DNA of 64,000 nucleotides, from NCBI RefSeq assembly GCF_947496725.1, contig NZ_CANMDS010000003.1, positions 248,001 through 312,000 on the forward strand, written 5' to 3'. The translations under genes and the position numbers were made by a program. Shown here one piece after another: positions 44,152 through 51,878 of the stretch (its first letter is position 1; every line of letters starts with the position of its first letter). The notes under the pieces are model-generated. The model searched no databases, had not been told where the DNA came from, and worked only from the letters and a program-made list of their open reading frames with translations. The DNA comes from an uncultured Dokdonia sp. (GTDB lineage Bacteria; Bacteroidota; Bacteroidia; Flavobacteriales; Flavobacteriaceae).

Positions 44152-44907
44152 TTAACGGTGCCTTTGTACGTCTATTTTGATAGGCTTCATATGAATGAGA
44201 TGTATACGGTGTAAAAAACGCATAATGAGATACGTCACATCTATCTCATACCGTCGCACCCCTCCAAAGTTAGGCCTAGACCCAAACTTGTGATGATTGT
44301 TATGATATCCTTCTCCCATCATCAAGAAGTCAAAGCGAAAGAGATTTTTAGAAGTATCCTTCGTTTTAAAGTTTCGGTAACCTAAAATATGTCCAAACCA
44401 GTTAATGATGACACCGTGTATAGGAGCCATAGCAAGTACTACAGGTAAAAATAGCCATTGCCACCAAGCGGTTGCAAATACAGCAAAAAAGGCAATATAC
44501 AATGCACCCCAAAGCAATCTAGAGAAACGAGAACTGGCAAAAGCATCAAAACGTTTCCATTGTGGAACGTTCTTTTTAAACTTTTCATCTACTGCTACTC
44601 GGTCGTTATTAATGTCTTGGTAGATGTTTTTTGTTTTCCACATCATAGCAAATGGATTTTCATCATAACTAGGGGAGTGTGGGTCCTTATCTGTATCTGT
44701 ATAGGCGTGATGCATTCTATGCATAATACCATAGCCATAGGCACTCAGGTAACTAGGCCCTTGAAAAAGCCAGGTTAGTATAAAGGTTATTTTTTCGGCA
44801 GTTTTTGACATTGTAAATGTCTGGTGAGCGGCATATCTATGTAGAAAGAATGACTGAAAAAACAGGCCACTATACCACATCACTATAACAAAGATGAGAA
44901 TAAGCAT
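44152..44907 (-). CDS. Acyl-CoA/acyl-lipid desaturase
   Basis: Membrane di-iron fatty-acid desaturase. The three His boxes are complete: HRYAAH, HRMHH and HNNHH (about residues 24, 62 and 207), with four hydrophobic helices. Length about 251 residues. I place the start at ATG 44907 (MLILIFVIVMWYSGLFF). The in-frame TTG at 44922 is part of a good promoter -7 box. It likely adjusts membrane fluidity by introducing a double bond. It lies next to a Crp-like regulator gene on the same strand, 54 bp away. Confidence 0.88.
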   Translation of the reverse strand: MLILIFVIVMWYSGLFFQSFFLHRYAAHQTFTMSKTAEKITFILTWLFQGPSYLSAYGYGIMHRMHHAYTDTDKDPHSPSYDENPFAMMWKTKNIYQDINNDRVAVDEKFKKNVPQWKRFDAFASSRFSRLLWGALYIAFFAVFATAWWQWLFLPVVLAMAPIHGVIINWFGHILGYRNFKTKDTSKNLFRFDFLMMGEGYHNNHHKFGSRPNFGGVRRYEIDVTYLIMRFLHRIHLIHMKPIKIDVQRHR

Positions 44908-44919
44908 TTCTTTTTTATA

Positions 44920-44927
44920 CAAAGGTA
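44920..44927 (-). promoter_or_regulatory. Predicted -7 box for the desaturase gene
   Basis: On the minus strand TACCTTTG matches TAnnTTTG exactly, with TTG 20 bp upstream. It leaves a leader of about 5-12 nt before ATG 44907. Confidence 0.6.
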
Positions 44928-44960
44928 CTCTGGCAGTAAAGGCAATACAATGAACCTACA

Positions 44961-45533
44961 TTAAGTAATACGCTTGCGTATACGGCTTAGGGCTTGTGGG
45001 GTCACGCCTATGTAAGAGCTTATGTATTTGAGAGATACCTCCTTGAGAAGCTGTGGTCGTTCTTTAAATATACTTAAATAGCGTTGCTCTGCCGTTTGAT
45101 CAAGAAGCGATTGTAGCCTTTTTGACTTAGTAATAAAGAGGTTTTCGGCAGTGAGCCTTCCTATAAGGTTACCTATGGCCGTCTTATTGTAAATTTCTTG
45201 AAGATCGTTATAAGAAATACTAAGCATACTCGTATTAGAAAGTGCCTGTACAGCGTGCTCAGAAGGTTGTTGTAACAAAAACGAGTCGTAAGCACTCACA
45301 AATTGATTCTCAAAACAAAAGCCAAAGGTGATTTCCTTTTCGGTTTTGGGTTTTGGTATAAATAATCGCACCGTGCCTGTAGTAATAAAGGAGATATAAT
45401 TTTCTACTACACCAGCTTTATGTATGATTTCTTTTTTCTTAAAAGTACGCTCTTTTAGCTTAGAGCTAAAGAGCTCCCAATCACTGTCTGAAACGGGTGA
45501 AAACTTATTTATATAATTACGTATCTCTGTCAA
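44961..45533 (-). CDS. Crp/Fnr-family transcriptional regulator
   Basis: 190-residue regulator with a cyclic-nucleotide-binding-like beta roll (about residues 15-120, FKKKEIIHKAGVVENYISFITTGTVRLF) and a short C-terminal HTH (LKEVSLKYISSYIGVTPQALSRIRKRI, about 160-190). The ligand-binding Arg of true cAMP receptors is not evident, as is common in Bacteroidetes members. It stands divergent to the EamA transporter gene and upstream of the desaturase gene, either of which may be its target. Confidence 0.85.
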   Translation of the reverse strand: MTEIRNYINKFSPVSDSDWELFSSKLKERTFKKKEIIHKAGVVENYISFITTGTVRLFIPKPKTEKEITFGFCFENQFVSAYDSFLLQQPSEHAVQALSNTSMLSISYNDLQEIYNKTAIGNLIGRLTAENLFITKSKRLQSLLDQTAEQRYLSIFKERPQLLKEVSLKYISSYIGVTPQALSRIRKRIT

Positions 45534-45555
45534 CGGTTTGCAAATGTTTGTATAG

Positions 45556-45563
45556 CAAAGATA
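45556..45563 (-). promoter_or_regulatory. Predicted -7 box for the Crp-like gene
   Basis: On the minus strand TATCTTTG matches TAnnTTTG, 23 bp before the start codon. No clear -33 TTG is visible. Confidence 0.45.
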
Positions 45564-45666
45564 CTACTCATACATCTCTTTAAAATCGTTATCTAAAGAT
45601 GTTTTTACTTTAGTTATTATCGTTATGTTCGTATAGCCTTATTTATCCCCCATAAAACAGTCACTT

Positions 45667-46596
45667 ATGAAAAAGGAAACCTACTTAATTATTCTTGCGT
45701 TTTTCTCAATTTATGTCTTTTGGGGCTCAACTTATTTATGGAATAAGATTGTAGTGAGTGAGGCTCCCGCTTTTATGCTTGCGGGATTGCGATTTACAAT
45801 GGCTGGATCGCTTATTTTTCTCATAGCAAAGATGACAGGAAAATCACTTAAGGTTACTCCAAAACAGCTGCGCAACTGTGTTCTGGCGGGGTTTTTCTTT
45901 CTGGTGTATGGTAATGGAGTTTTTGTATGGGCACTTAATTATGTAGATAGTGGTTTTGCTGCATTGCTTGCTGCGCTGCAACCGCTATCCATCTTATTGT
46001 TAATGAGAATTACCCAAAAGAAAGGTCTCAAGCCTAAATCTATTATAGGTGTACTATTAGGGCTTATAGGTATGTATTTACTCGTGTCACAGCAAGAAAT
46101 TGCGATGAAAGAAGGTGCTGCTCTAGGTATAGGAATGATTTTTACCTGTATTTTAAGTTGGAGTATAGGGAGTCTATTTGTAGCAAAAGCAGACCTTCCT
46201 AAAAACTTCTTCATCACAACAGGGTATCAGATGGTAAGCGCTGGTATCTTATTATGGATTATAAGCCTAGTTATTAATGAATCGTGGGTTTTTCCAAACG
46301 CCTGGAGCACACGCGCACAAATATCTATGGTGTGCCTCGTTATATTTGGTGGGATTGCTGCATTTACATCTTTTAACTATTTACTCAAAAAAGTATCTAC
46401 AGAGAAGGTTGCAACCTCTGCATATGTAAACCCTGTTGTAGCATTATTTTTAGGGTGGTATTTTCTTGATGAGCAAGTCACCTTACAATCTATGATTGCT
46501 GCCGTAGTACTTCTAAGCGGTGTTTATTTTATAAATAGTGTAAAGAAAACTGATAATACAGCCTTAAGAAAGCCCTGGCGTAGAGGTAGGGGCTAA
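45667..46596 (+). CDS. EamA/DMT-superfamily transporter
   Basis: Inner-membrane transporter of 309 residues with ten predicted helices in two EamA repeats (about residues 8-140 and 155-290). FWGSTYLWNKIVVSEAPAFMLAGLRF at the N-terminus and VNPVVALFLGWYFLDEQVTLQSMIAAVVLLSGVYFI at the C-terminus are typical. Such carriers export amino acids or other metabolites; the substrate is unknown. It diverges from the Crp-like gene and ends at a hairpin terminator. Confidence 0.88.
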   Translation: MKKETYLIILAFFSIYVFWGSTYLWNKIVVSEAPAFMLAGLRFTMAGSLIFLIAKMTGKSLKVTPKQLRNCVLAGFFFLVYGNGVFVWALNYVDSGFAALLAALQPLSILLLMRITQKKGLKPKSIIGVLLGLIGMYLLVSQQEIAMKEGAALGIGMIFTCILSWSIGSLFVAKADLPKNFFITTGYQMVSAGILLWIISLVINESWVFPNAWSTRAQISMVCLVIFGGIAAFTSFNYLLKKVSTEKVATSAYVNPVVALFLGWYFLDEQVTLQSMIAAVVLLSGVYFINSVKKTDNTALRKPWRRGRG

Positions 46597-46622
46597 AGGA
46601 GTTAAAACGCTTTATAGTACAT

Positions 46623-46654
46623 AAAAAAGTCTCGCTTCAAGGCGAGACTTTTTT
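46623..46654. terminator. Bidirectional hairpin terminator
   Basis: AAAAAAGTCTCGC/GCGAGACTTTTTT with loop TTCAAG, between convergent genes and usable from both sides. Confidence 0.88.
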
Positions 46655-46674
46655 ATGATAAGCTATGAATTCTA

Positions 46675-47004
46675 CTATACAAACTTTGTTTCTTGTGTAT
46701 CTAGAGCTTCCTTTGCATCTAGTATAGTTGCGTCTTCAATATCACTTGCGTGAGCAGTTTTATGTCGTACCTTATTATTTGCCTTAGATAACTCTCTGTC
46801 AAGAGCATTTTTTAAACTTGTGAGTTTTTCAGACACTTGATCTTCTACTTCGTTATAACTTTCTTTAAGTGTATCACCAGCCTTTCTTGCTTTGTCCTTA
46901 AGAGCTGCTTTCTCCTCTGGTGATAGTCTATTGTATTTATATAAGCCTAGAGCTCCCGCTGCAACAGCAAGTAAACCTAGTATTCCCTTTGTGTTATTAT
47001 TCAT
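46675..47004 (-). CDS. YtxH-like small stress-associated protein
   Basis: 109 residues. A short N-terminal membrane helix (GILGLLAVAAGALGLYKYN, about residues 8-26) is followed by a charged amphipathic helix (EEKAALKDKARKAGDTLKESYNEVEDQVSEKL) typical of YtxH/DUF883-like proteins. Probably membrane-anchored and facing the cytoplasm. Function not known. Single gene, with a shared terminator downstream. Confidence 0.7.
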   Translation of the reverse strand: MNNNTKGILGLLAVAAGALGLYKYNRLSPEEKAALKDKARKAGDTLKESYNEVEDQVSEKLTSLKNALDRELSKANNKVRHKTAHASDIEDATILDAKEALDTQETKFV

Positions 47005-47148
47005 AATTATATCTTTTAAGTTGAATATATAATATACAAATTCTGAACCAATTCTTCTTACAGCAGTAGGGTATTGGGATTTTGTTAATACACTTTTAGC
47101 AAAAAGCAGAATTTATTTATGACATCATCACTTTACATATGTGATTAC

Positions 47149-47162
47149 GCTTTCGCGAAAGC
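47149..47162. repeat. GCTTTCGCGAAAGC palindrome, site 14
   Basis: Perfect core with left flank GTGATTAC as at site 11 and right flank ATAA. Located 25 bp downstream of a minus-strand gene end. Confidence 0.95.
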
Positions 47163-47187
47163 ATAACAGAAAACAGCTCAATTATTA

Positions 47188-47544
47188 CTAAGCTACAGCC
47201 TCTGTCATTGCATAATAATGCAAGATGTTTTTATAAAAAGAGATGTTTTCTTTAGTCTCACGTATACAAGATTTTAAAAACTTCTGTAAATCGTCAAAAG
47301 TAATTTCTACCTCGGCTCCTTTTTCTAGCATATCTACACCTAGTAATGCGGTGCCATTATCTATATCAAGTACCACAGATGTAGCATTAAAATGATTTTT
47401 AATAATAGCGATATGCAATTGTTTAAAGCTGGCTCTACGTTGATAACGGAAGTCTGTAGAGTACTCTATAAGATTACTAATACTTCTTACGATGGTGTTG
47501 TTTGGTTGGATCATAGCGTTTGGTTTTTTTCTTTTGAACATCAT
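47188..47544 (-). CDS. Conserved-looking protein of unknown function
   Basis: 118 residues, not recognised. The sequence is mixed alpha/beta with FKQLHIAIIKNHFNATSVVLDIDNGTALLGVDML in the middle and a helical C-terminus (LQKFLKSCIRETKENISFYKNIL). The start is either of two adjacent ATGs (47544 or 47541), or the Met at codon 11 (MIQPNNTIV). No signal peptide or membrane helix. Single gene with a 25-bp gap to palindrome site 14. Confidence 0.55.
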   Translation of the reverse strand: MMFKRKKPNAMIQPNNTIVRSISNLIEYSTDFRYQRRASFKQLHIAIIKNHFNATSVVLDIDNGTALLGVDMLEKGAEVEITFDDLQKFLKSCIRETKENISFYKNILHYYAMTEAVA

Positions 47545-47869
47545 AAAAGTAAAATGTTAAGTGTTAATAAAAATCTAACTATCAGTAATTTATAAATTGT
47601 TTAACTTGAATTGTTAAAGGTTGCACAAAACAAGAAGACGCTAGTAATTGTACGTTTTACATAGCCCAGTTAGATCTTTTGTGAGACACACTTTACTGAT
47701 CAAAATTGTTATTATTCTGATTCTTAACGCTATATGTTTTTCTGCTTAGGTTTTTGATAAAGGACGGTACTGGGCTCTTAAGTAATTTGTTGTGTTATTT
47801 TCTTTAAATAAACGCGCTCTTAAAACCATAAATAAGGCGTACTTTCGCGCTCTTATAAAAGCCCTGATT

Positions 47870-48319
47870 ATGAAGCGAATAAATGAATACAAAAAACTCT
47901 TTGGAGTTGAAAAAGAAATAGATCTTAAAATGCTCAAAAAGAGCTATAGAAACCTTGTAAAAGAGTGGCATCCAGATAAGTTTCAAGCAGGAGATCCTAA
48001 GCAAGAAGAGGCAGAGCTGCAAAGTCGTCGCATCATAGATGGTTACCACTTTCTAGTAAGTATGGCACCTGAGACTAAGGAAGCAAATCTTGAAGCATAT
48101 ACAGAAACCATAACTAATGCCGCCATTGCAGATTACCAGCATAAAGGTTTACTACTTGAGGTTACATTTACAGATGGTACTACCTATGAGTACTTTGGGG
48201 TGACAAAAAAGACGTACATAAAAATGGTTAATGCAGGCAATCTTAACCGTTTTGCAAAGCGTAGTATTTACCCTAAGCATAACTACCGTAAGTCAAAAAG
48301 ACATTTACAAGAAGCATAA
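47870..48319 (+). CDS. J-domain-like protein with C-terminal KTSC domain
   Basis: About 149 residues from ATG 47870 (MKRINEYKKLFGVEKEIDLK); the frame extends upstream to 47792, but those codons look non-coding. Residues about 10-65 form a J-domain-like segment, with KKSYRNLVKEWHPDKF carrying the HPD motif that stimulates DnaK. The C-terminal part (LLEVTFTDGTTYEYFGVTKKTYIKMVNAGNLNRFAKRSIYPKHNYRK) matches the KTSC fold. Combined J/KTSC proteins are probably chaperone or nucleic-acid-related factors. The neighbouring helicase gene on the same strand, 43 bp downstream, supports an RNA link, but this is inference. Confidence 0.8.
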   Translation: MKRINEYKKLFGVEKEIDLKMLKKSYRNLVKEWHPDKFQAGDPKQEEAELQSRRIIDGYHFLVSMAPETKEANLEAYTETITNAAIADYQHKGLLLEVTFTDGTTYEYFGVTKKTYIKMVNAGNLNRFAKRSIYPKHNYRKSKRHLQEA

Positions 48320-48362
48320 AACAAACGCACATCTAGTAAACAGATTATAAGGCACATTATAT

Positions 48363-49649
48363 ATGACAAGTACATTTACAGCACTAGGAATCACAAACTC
48401 AATACAAGAAGCACTGGCTGCTCTTGACATCACACAACCTACAGACATACAACAGCAGGCCATACCTGCACTACTTACTTCAAAAAAGGATGTCGTGGCC
48501 CTAGCGCAAACTGGTACTGGTAAAACGCTAGCCTTTGGCGTGCCTTTATTGCAACTTATAGATCGTACTAATCCTACGGTGCAGGCTGTTATACTTGTCC
48601 CTACACGAGAACTAGGACAACAGATATACTCAAACATTGTAGCCTATGCGGCACAATTACCAGAAGTATCGGCAGCGGTGTTTTATGGAGGAATACCTGT
48701 AAAAGAAAATGTAGAACGTCTTAAAGAGCCCGCTCAGATTGTAATTGCAACGCCTGGACGTCTTATAGACTTAATGGAGCGTAAGGCAATAAACATCTCT
48801 CAAGCCAATTATCTTGTGCTCGATGAGGCAGATGAGATGGTAAGTGCTCTTAAAGACAGTATAGATGTTATTGTAGAGACAATGCCTAATAATAGACGTA
48901 CCTTCTTATTTTCTGCTACTATGCCCGGTACGGTTAAACAACTCGTACAAAATTACCTGTCTAAAAATCCGCTAGAGATTACTGCAGAGCGAGCAAATCT
49001 TGCTAGTCACAAAATCACACACGATTATGTAGTGGTGGAGCCTATAGAGAAGCTAGATGTATTAATGCATTTCTTAAACTCAAAAATAGGGGAGCGTGGT
49101 ATTATCTTCTGTAAGACAAAGGCAGCTGTAAATAAACTTGCAAAAAACCTGGCTATTAATAAGTTTTCTTCAGGGGCCTTGCACGGTAGCTTGAGCCAGG
49201 CTATACGTGACCGTATGATGGGACAGTTTAGAGAAGGTCACATAGATATACTCGTAGCGACAGATCTTGCGGCACGTGGTATAGATGTAAAAGATATCTC
49301 TTATGTGGTTAACTACCACTTACCAGAGTTTTATGATATGTATGTACATAGAACGGGACGTACTGCCAGAGCAGGAAAAACAGGCTATGCGCTTACTGTT
49401 TTACAACAAGAAGAGGTTGCAGAAATACCAGAATTTGAAGAAGAGCTGGGAATCACTTTTTCCGCTTTCGCGAAAGCGTCACCTCAAGAAATCGCAGATA
49501 ATAATCTCATACTCTGGGCGCGTAAAATTTTTAAAACAAAGCCTAATCGTGAGCTCTCACCAGAACTAAGAGATAAAGTACACAAGGTTTTTCACCACCT
49601 TACTAAGGAAGAACTTATAGATAAGCTACTTGCAGGGCAGACCTCTTAA
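48363..49649 (+). CDS. DEAD-box RNA helicase
   Basis: ATP-dependent RNA helicase, 428 residues, with all core motifs: a Q-motif near residue 25, AQTGTGKT (about 49), PTRELGQQ, TPGRLIDL, VLDEADEM (about 155), SATMPG, ARGIDV (about 303) and HRTGRTARAG. The C-terminus beyond the helicase core is short and basic. A perfect palindrome encodes AFAKA in the linker ITFSAFAKASPQEI near residue 370. Likely works in ribosome assembly or mRNA turnover, particularly in the cold. It converges on yceI with a 4-nt overlap. Confidence 0.93.
   Translation: MTSTFTALGITNSIQEALAALDITQPTDIQQQAIPALLTSKKDVVALAQTGTGKTLAFGVPLLQLIDRTNPTVQAVILVPTRELGQQIYSNIVAYAAQLPEVSAAVFYGGIPVKENVERLKEPAQIVIATPGRLIDLMERKAINISQANYLVLDEADEMVSALKDSIDVIVETMPNNRRTFLFSATMPGTVKQLVQNYLSKNPLEITAERANLASHKITHDYVVVEPIEKLDVLMHFLNSKIGERGIIFCKTKAAVNKLAKNLAINKFSSGALHGSLSQAIRDRMMGQFREGHIDILVATDLAARGIDVKDISYVVNYHLPEFYDMYVHRTGRTARAGKTGYALTVLQQEEVAEIPEFEEELGITFSAFAKASPQEIADNNLILWARKIFKTKPNRELSPELRDKVHKVFHHLTKEELIDKLLAGQTS
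49464..49477. repeat. GCTTTCGCGAAAGC palindrome inside the helicase gene, site 15
   Basis: Perfect core with GT on the right, read as Ala-Phe-Ala-Lys-Ala. Confidence 0.95.
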
Positions 49650-50212
49650 AACTGTAAGTCTGCCTTAAATTCTATTGCTTCAGAGATGGCTCGGTTCTTT
49701 ACTTCATTATTATAAGTAATACCCCAGCGCGTACGATCTATTTTAAAATGGGCTTTAAAGGATCTTGCTTGACCATCTAAGATGGCATAAAACTTTATAT
49801 TTTTAGTAACGCCTTTAATAGTAAGGTCTGCAAATACTTCGTGTGTGTTTGTATCTTCAAAATATGTAATAGAAGTAATGGTTAGACTCGCCTCTGGGTA
49901 TTTTTCTATATAGAAGAAGTCTTCATCTTTAAGATGCGTCACAGGACCTCTGTTATGTAGATGATCTTCATTAGTGATAGACGTCATATCTATCGTAAAA
50001 GAACCACCTATCACATTATCATTTATACTGTTGAGATAACCATCTTTAAAGTATACCTCGCCATTGTGTTCACTTACGTTAAAAACGTATGACCCCTTCC
50101 AGTGCAAGATGCTTTTACCCGTGTCAAGATTGTGAGTTTCTGGTGCGACTACTTGCGAGTGTATTTGAGAAGTTACTACTAAAATAATGAGTGTGCTTAT
50201 GAGCTTATACAT
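49646..50212 (-). CDS. YceI-family periplasmic protein
   Basis: 188-residue secreted lipocalin-like protein of the YceI family, which binds polyprenoid-type lipids. Signal peptide MYKLISTLIILVVTSQIHSQ. HNGEVYFKDGYLN, IGGSFTIDMTSI and HLKDEDFFYIEKYPEASLTITSI are typical family stretches, and FKIDRTRWGITYNN is near the C-terminus. It converges with the helicase gene and overlaps it by 4 nt. Confidence 0.87.
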   Translation of the reverse strand: MYKLISTLIILVVTSQIHSQVVAPETHNLDTGKSILHWKGSYVFNVSEHNGEVYFKDGYLNSINDNVIGGSFTIDMTSITNEDHLHNRGPVTHLKDEDFFYIEKYPEASLTITSITYFEDTNTHEVFADLTIKGVTKNIKFYAILDGQARSFKAHFKIDRTRWGITYNNEVKNRAISEAIEFKADLQF

Positions 50213-50329
50213 AGGTTTAATATTTTGGAAGTAAAACTAGAAGCACACCGCTACAAAAGTGTCAAAAGAATGTAAAAGAACTGTCAACGGTTGTAAAATC
50301 TCGATTTTTTGGCGGTTCTTTGTGATAAG

Positions 50330-51199
50330 ATGAATAAAACGAGACTCTTATTAGTATGTCTTTTTGTAATGTGTGCAAGCATATCTTGGTTATTACCTCA
50401 AGCCGATATGCCGGCTACTATGCGTGAAGAACGCAGTAAGATTGTTATACGCGAAGTGGGTAACCAGCTATTACTTGCACAACGAGACACTATATCTCGC
50501 ATACTACCTGTGCGTCAACTTGAGAGCGACATTTATGTACTTGCTTTCTCTAGTGATTTATCCTTCTTACCAGAACAGCTTGTAGCCATCGCTAGTGAGC
50601 AATTTAGTAGAGCTCAGTTTCCTAAAAATTATATTATCGAAGTTTATCAGTGCTATGATAATGAGGTAGCTTATAGTTTTGAAATCAATAAAACCATTGA
50701 AAACACGATTGTTCCCTGCTCTGGCCGCAAGTTGCCGTTAGATTGTTATACGATCAAAATTCAATTTATAGAAGAAAATATTGCCCCTCCTCAAACATCC
50801 TATTCAAAGATGGGACTATTATTTATAGCAGGTGGTGCTTTATTATTTTTAGGATTCCGCTTTCGCGAAAGCAAAAAAGAAACCCTTCCCAGTACCGAAA
50901 AGATAGTAACTATAGGAAGTTTTTCTTTCTATCCAGAACAGCATAAACTAGTAAAGTCACCCGATGAACTTGTTTTGTCTAAAAAGGAATGTGAACTACT
51001 AACCCTATTTGCTAGTAGGCCTAACGAGGTGATAAAACGTGAAGAGTTGTCTAAAAAAGTATGGGAAGATAAAGGGGTGATTGTAGGTAGAAGTCTAGAT
51101 ACCTACGTCTCAAAACTTAGAAAAAAACTACAGACAGATCCTGCTATAAAGCTTACAAACATACACGGAGTAGGGTATAAGCTAGAGATAAAGGAGTAA
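50330..51199 (+). CDS. Membrane-anchored winged-helix transcriptional regulator
   Basis: 289 residues from ATG 50330 (MNKTRLLLVCLFVMCASISW). A signal anchor precedes a periplasmic domain of about 130 residues with two Cys (QCYDNE, VPCSGRKLPLDCY). Then come a membrane helix (MGLLFIAGGALLFLGF, about 161-177) and a cytoplasmic OmpR-type winged helix (about 190-289; LSKKECELLTLFASRPNEVIKREELSKKVWE, DTYVSKLRKKL, NIHGVGYKL). A periplasmic signal would thus reach DNA directly. The topology is the mirror image of ToxR. The palindrome encodes RFRES at the membrane/cytoplasm junction. TTG 50309 upstream is unlikely. Confidence 0.82.
   Translation: MNKTRLLLVCLFVMCASISWLLPQADMPATMREERSKIVIREVGNQLLLAQRDTISRILPVRQLESDIYVLAFSSDLSFLPEQLVAIASEQFSRAQFPKNYIIEVYQCYDNEVAYSFEINKTIENTIVPCSGRKLPLDCYTIKIQFIEENIAPPQTSYSKMGLLFIAGGALLFLGFRFRESKKETLPSTEKIVTIGSFSFYPEQHKLVKSPDELVLSKKECELLTLFASRPNEVIKREELSKKVWEDKGVIVGRSLDTYVSKLRKKLQTDPAIKLTNIHGVGYKLEIKE
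50859..50872. repeat. GCTTTCGCGAAAGC palindrome inside the regulator gene, site 16
   Basis: Perfect core read in a different frame from the others (Arg-Phe-Arg-Glu-Ser), forming the basic juxtamembrane stretch of the regulator. Confidence 0.95.
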
Positions 51200-51245
51200 A
51201 TCACACTAGTTTCAACCTCTTAAATTAACTGCATTTACATAATTA

Positions 51246-51253
51246 TAGCTTTG
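51246..51253 (+). promoter_or_regulatory. Predicted -7 box for the following secreted-protein gene
   Basis: TAGCTTTG matches TAnnTTTG; the same octamer recurs at 51265-51272. The first leaves a leader of about 16 nt before ATG 51276. No good -33 element. Confidence 0.4.
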
Positions 51254-51275
51254 TAATTATTACTTAGCTTTGGCT

Positions 51276-51845
51276 ATGACATTAAAACAAAGCCTTTTAC
51301 TAGTATGTCTTATCATAACTAGTAACCTATTTGCTCAAGAAAAGCAACCTTCAGATATATTTTGGGAAACACTCGCTAGTCATTGCGGTAAAGCTTACAA
51401 GGGTCATCTTGCTTTACCAGAAAATGATGAAGCCTTTGGCGGTAAAGAACTTGTAATGCACGTGCGCTCTTGCTCAGATAACGAGATAAAGGTTCCTTTC
51501 TTTGTAGGAGAAGATAGATCGCGTACTTGGGTCTTTACAAAGAAGGATGGTATTATCACTTTAAAACACGATCATCGCCACGAGGACGGTAGTGAAGATG
51601 CCGTAACTCAATATGGAGGTACAGCAAGTAATATGGGGAAGGGAGATATTCAATTCTTTCCTGCAGATCCACATACACAACAACTTATACCTGCCGCAGC
51701 AACAAACGTCTGGTGGGTAACTCTAGATGACACCACCTTTACATATAATTTAAGAAGACTAGGCCGCGATAGTGTCTTTAAAGTAGTGATGGATATCACA
51801 GAGCCTATTGCCACACCAGAAGCGCCTTGGGGCTGGAAAGATTAA
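51276..51845 (+). CDS. Secreted protein of unknown function
   Basis: 189 residues with signal peptide MTLKQSLLLVCLIITSNLFAQ. The mature part starts with SDIFWETLASHCGKAYKGHL, contains two Cys (SHCGKAY, RSCSDN) and a His-rich strand region TLKHDHRHEDGSEDAVTQYGG (about residues 106-126). It is probably a periplasmic beta-rich domain, with a family name not recalled. It precedes the M13 peptidase gene by 33 bp and may be co-transcribed. Confidence 0.65.
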   Translation: MTLKQSLLLVCLIITSNLFAQEKQPSDIFWETLASHCGKAYKGHLALPENDEAFGGKELVMHVRSCSDNEIKVPFFVGEDRSRTWVFTKKDGIITLKHDHRHEDGSEDAVTQYGGTASNMGKGDIQFFPADPHTQQLIPAAATNVWWVTLDDTTFTYNLRRLGRDSVFKVVMDITEPIATPEAPWGWKD

Positions 51846-51878
51846 ATAATAACGAGATTACAACAAACACAACCAACT

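Noticed and set aside
47792-47869. N-terminal extension MLFSLNKRALKTINKAYF of the J-domain/KTSC protein
   Set aside because: Not protein-like for the family; ATG 47870 begins exactly before the J-like segment.
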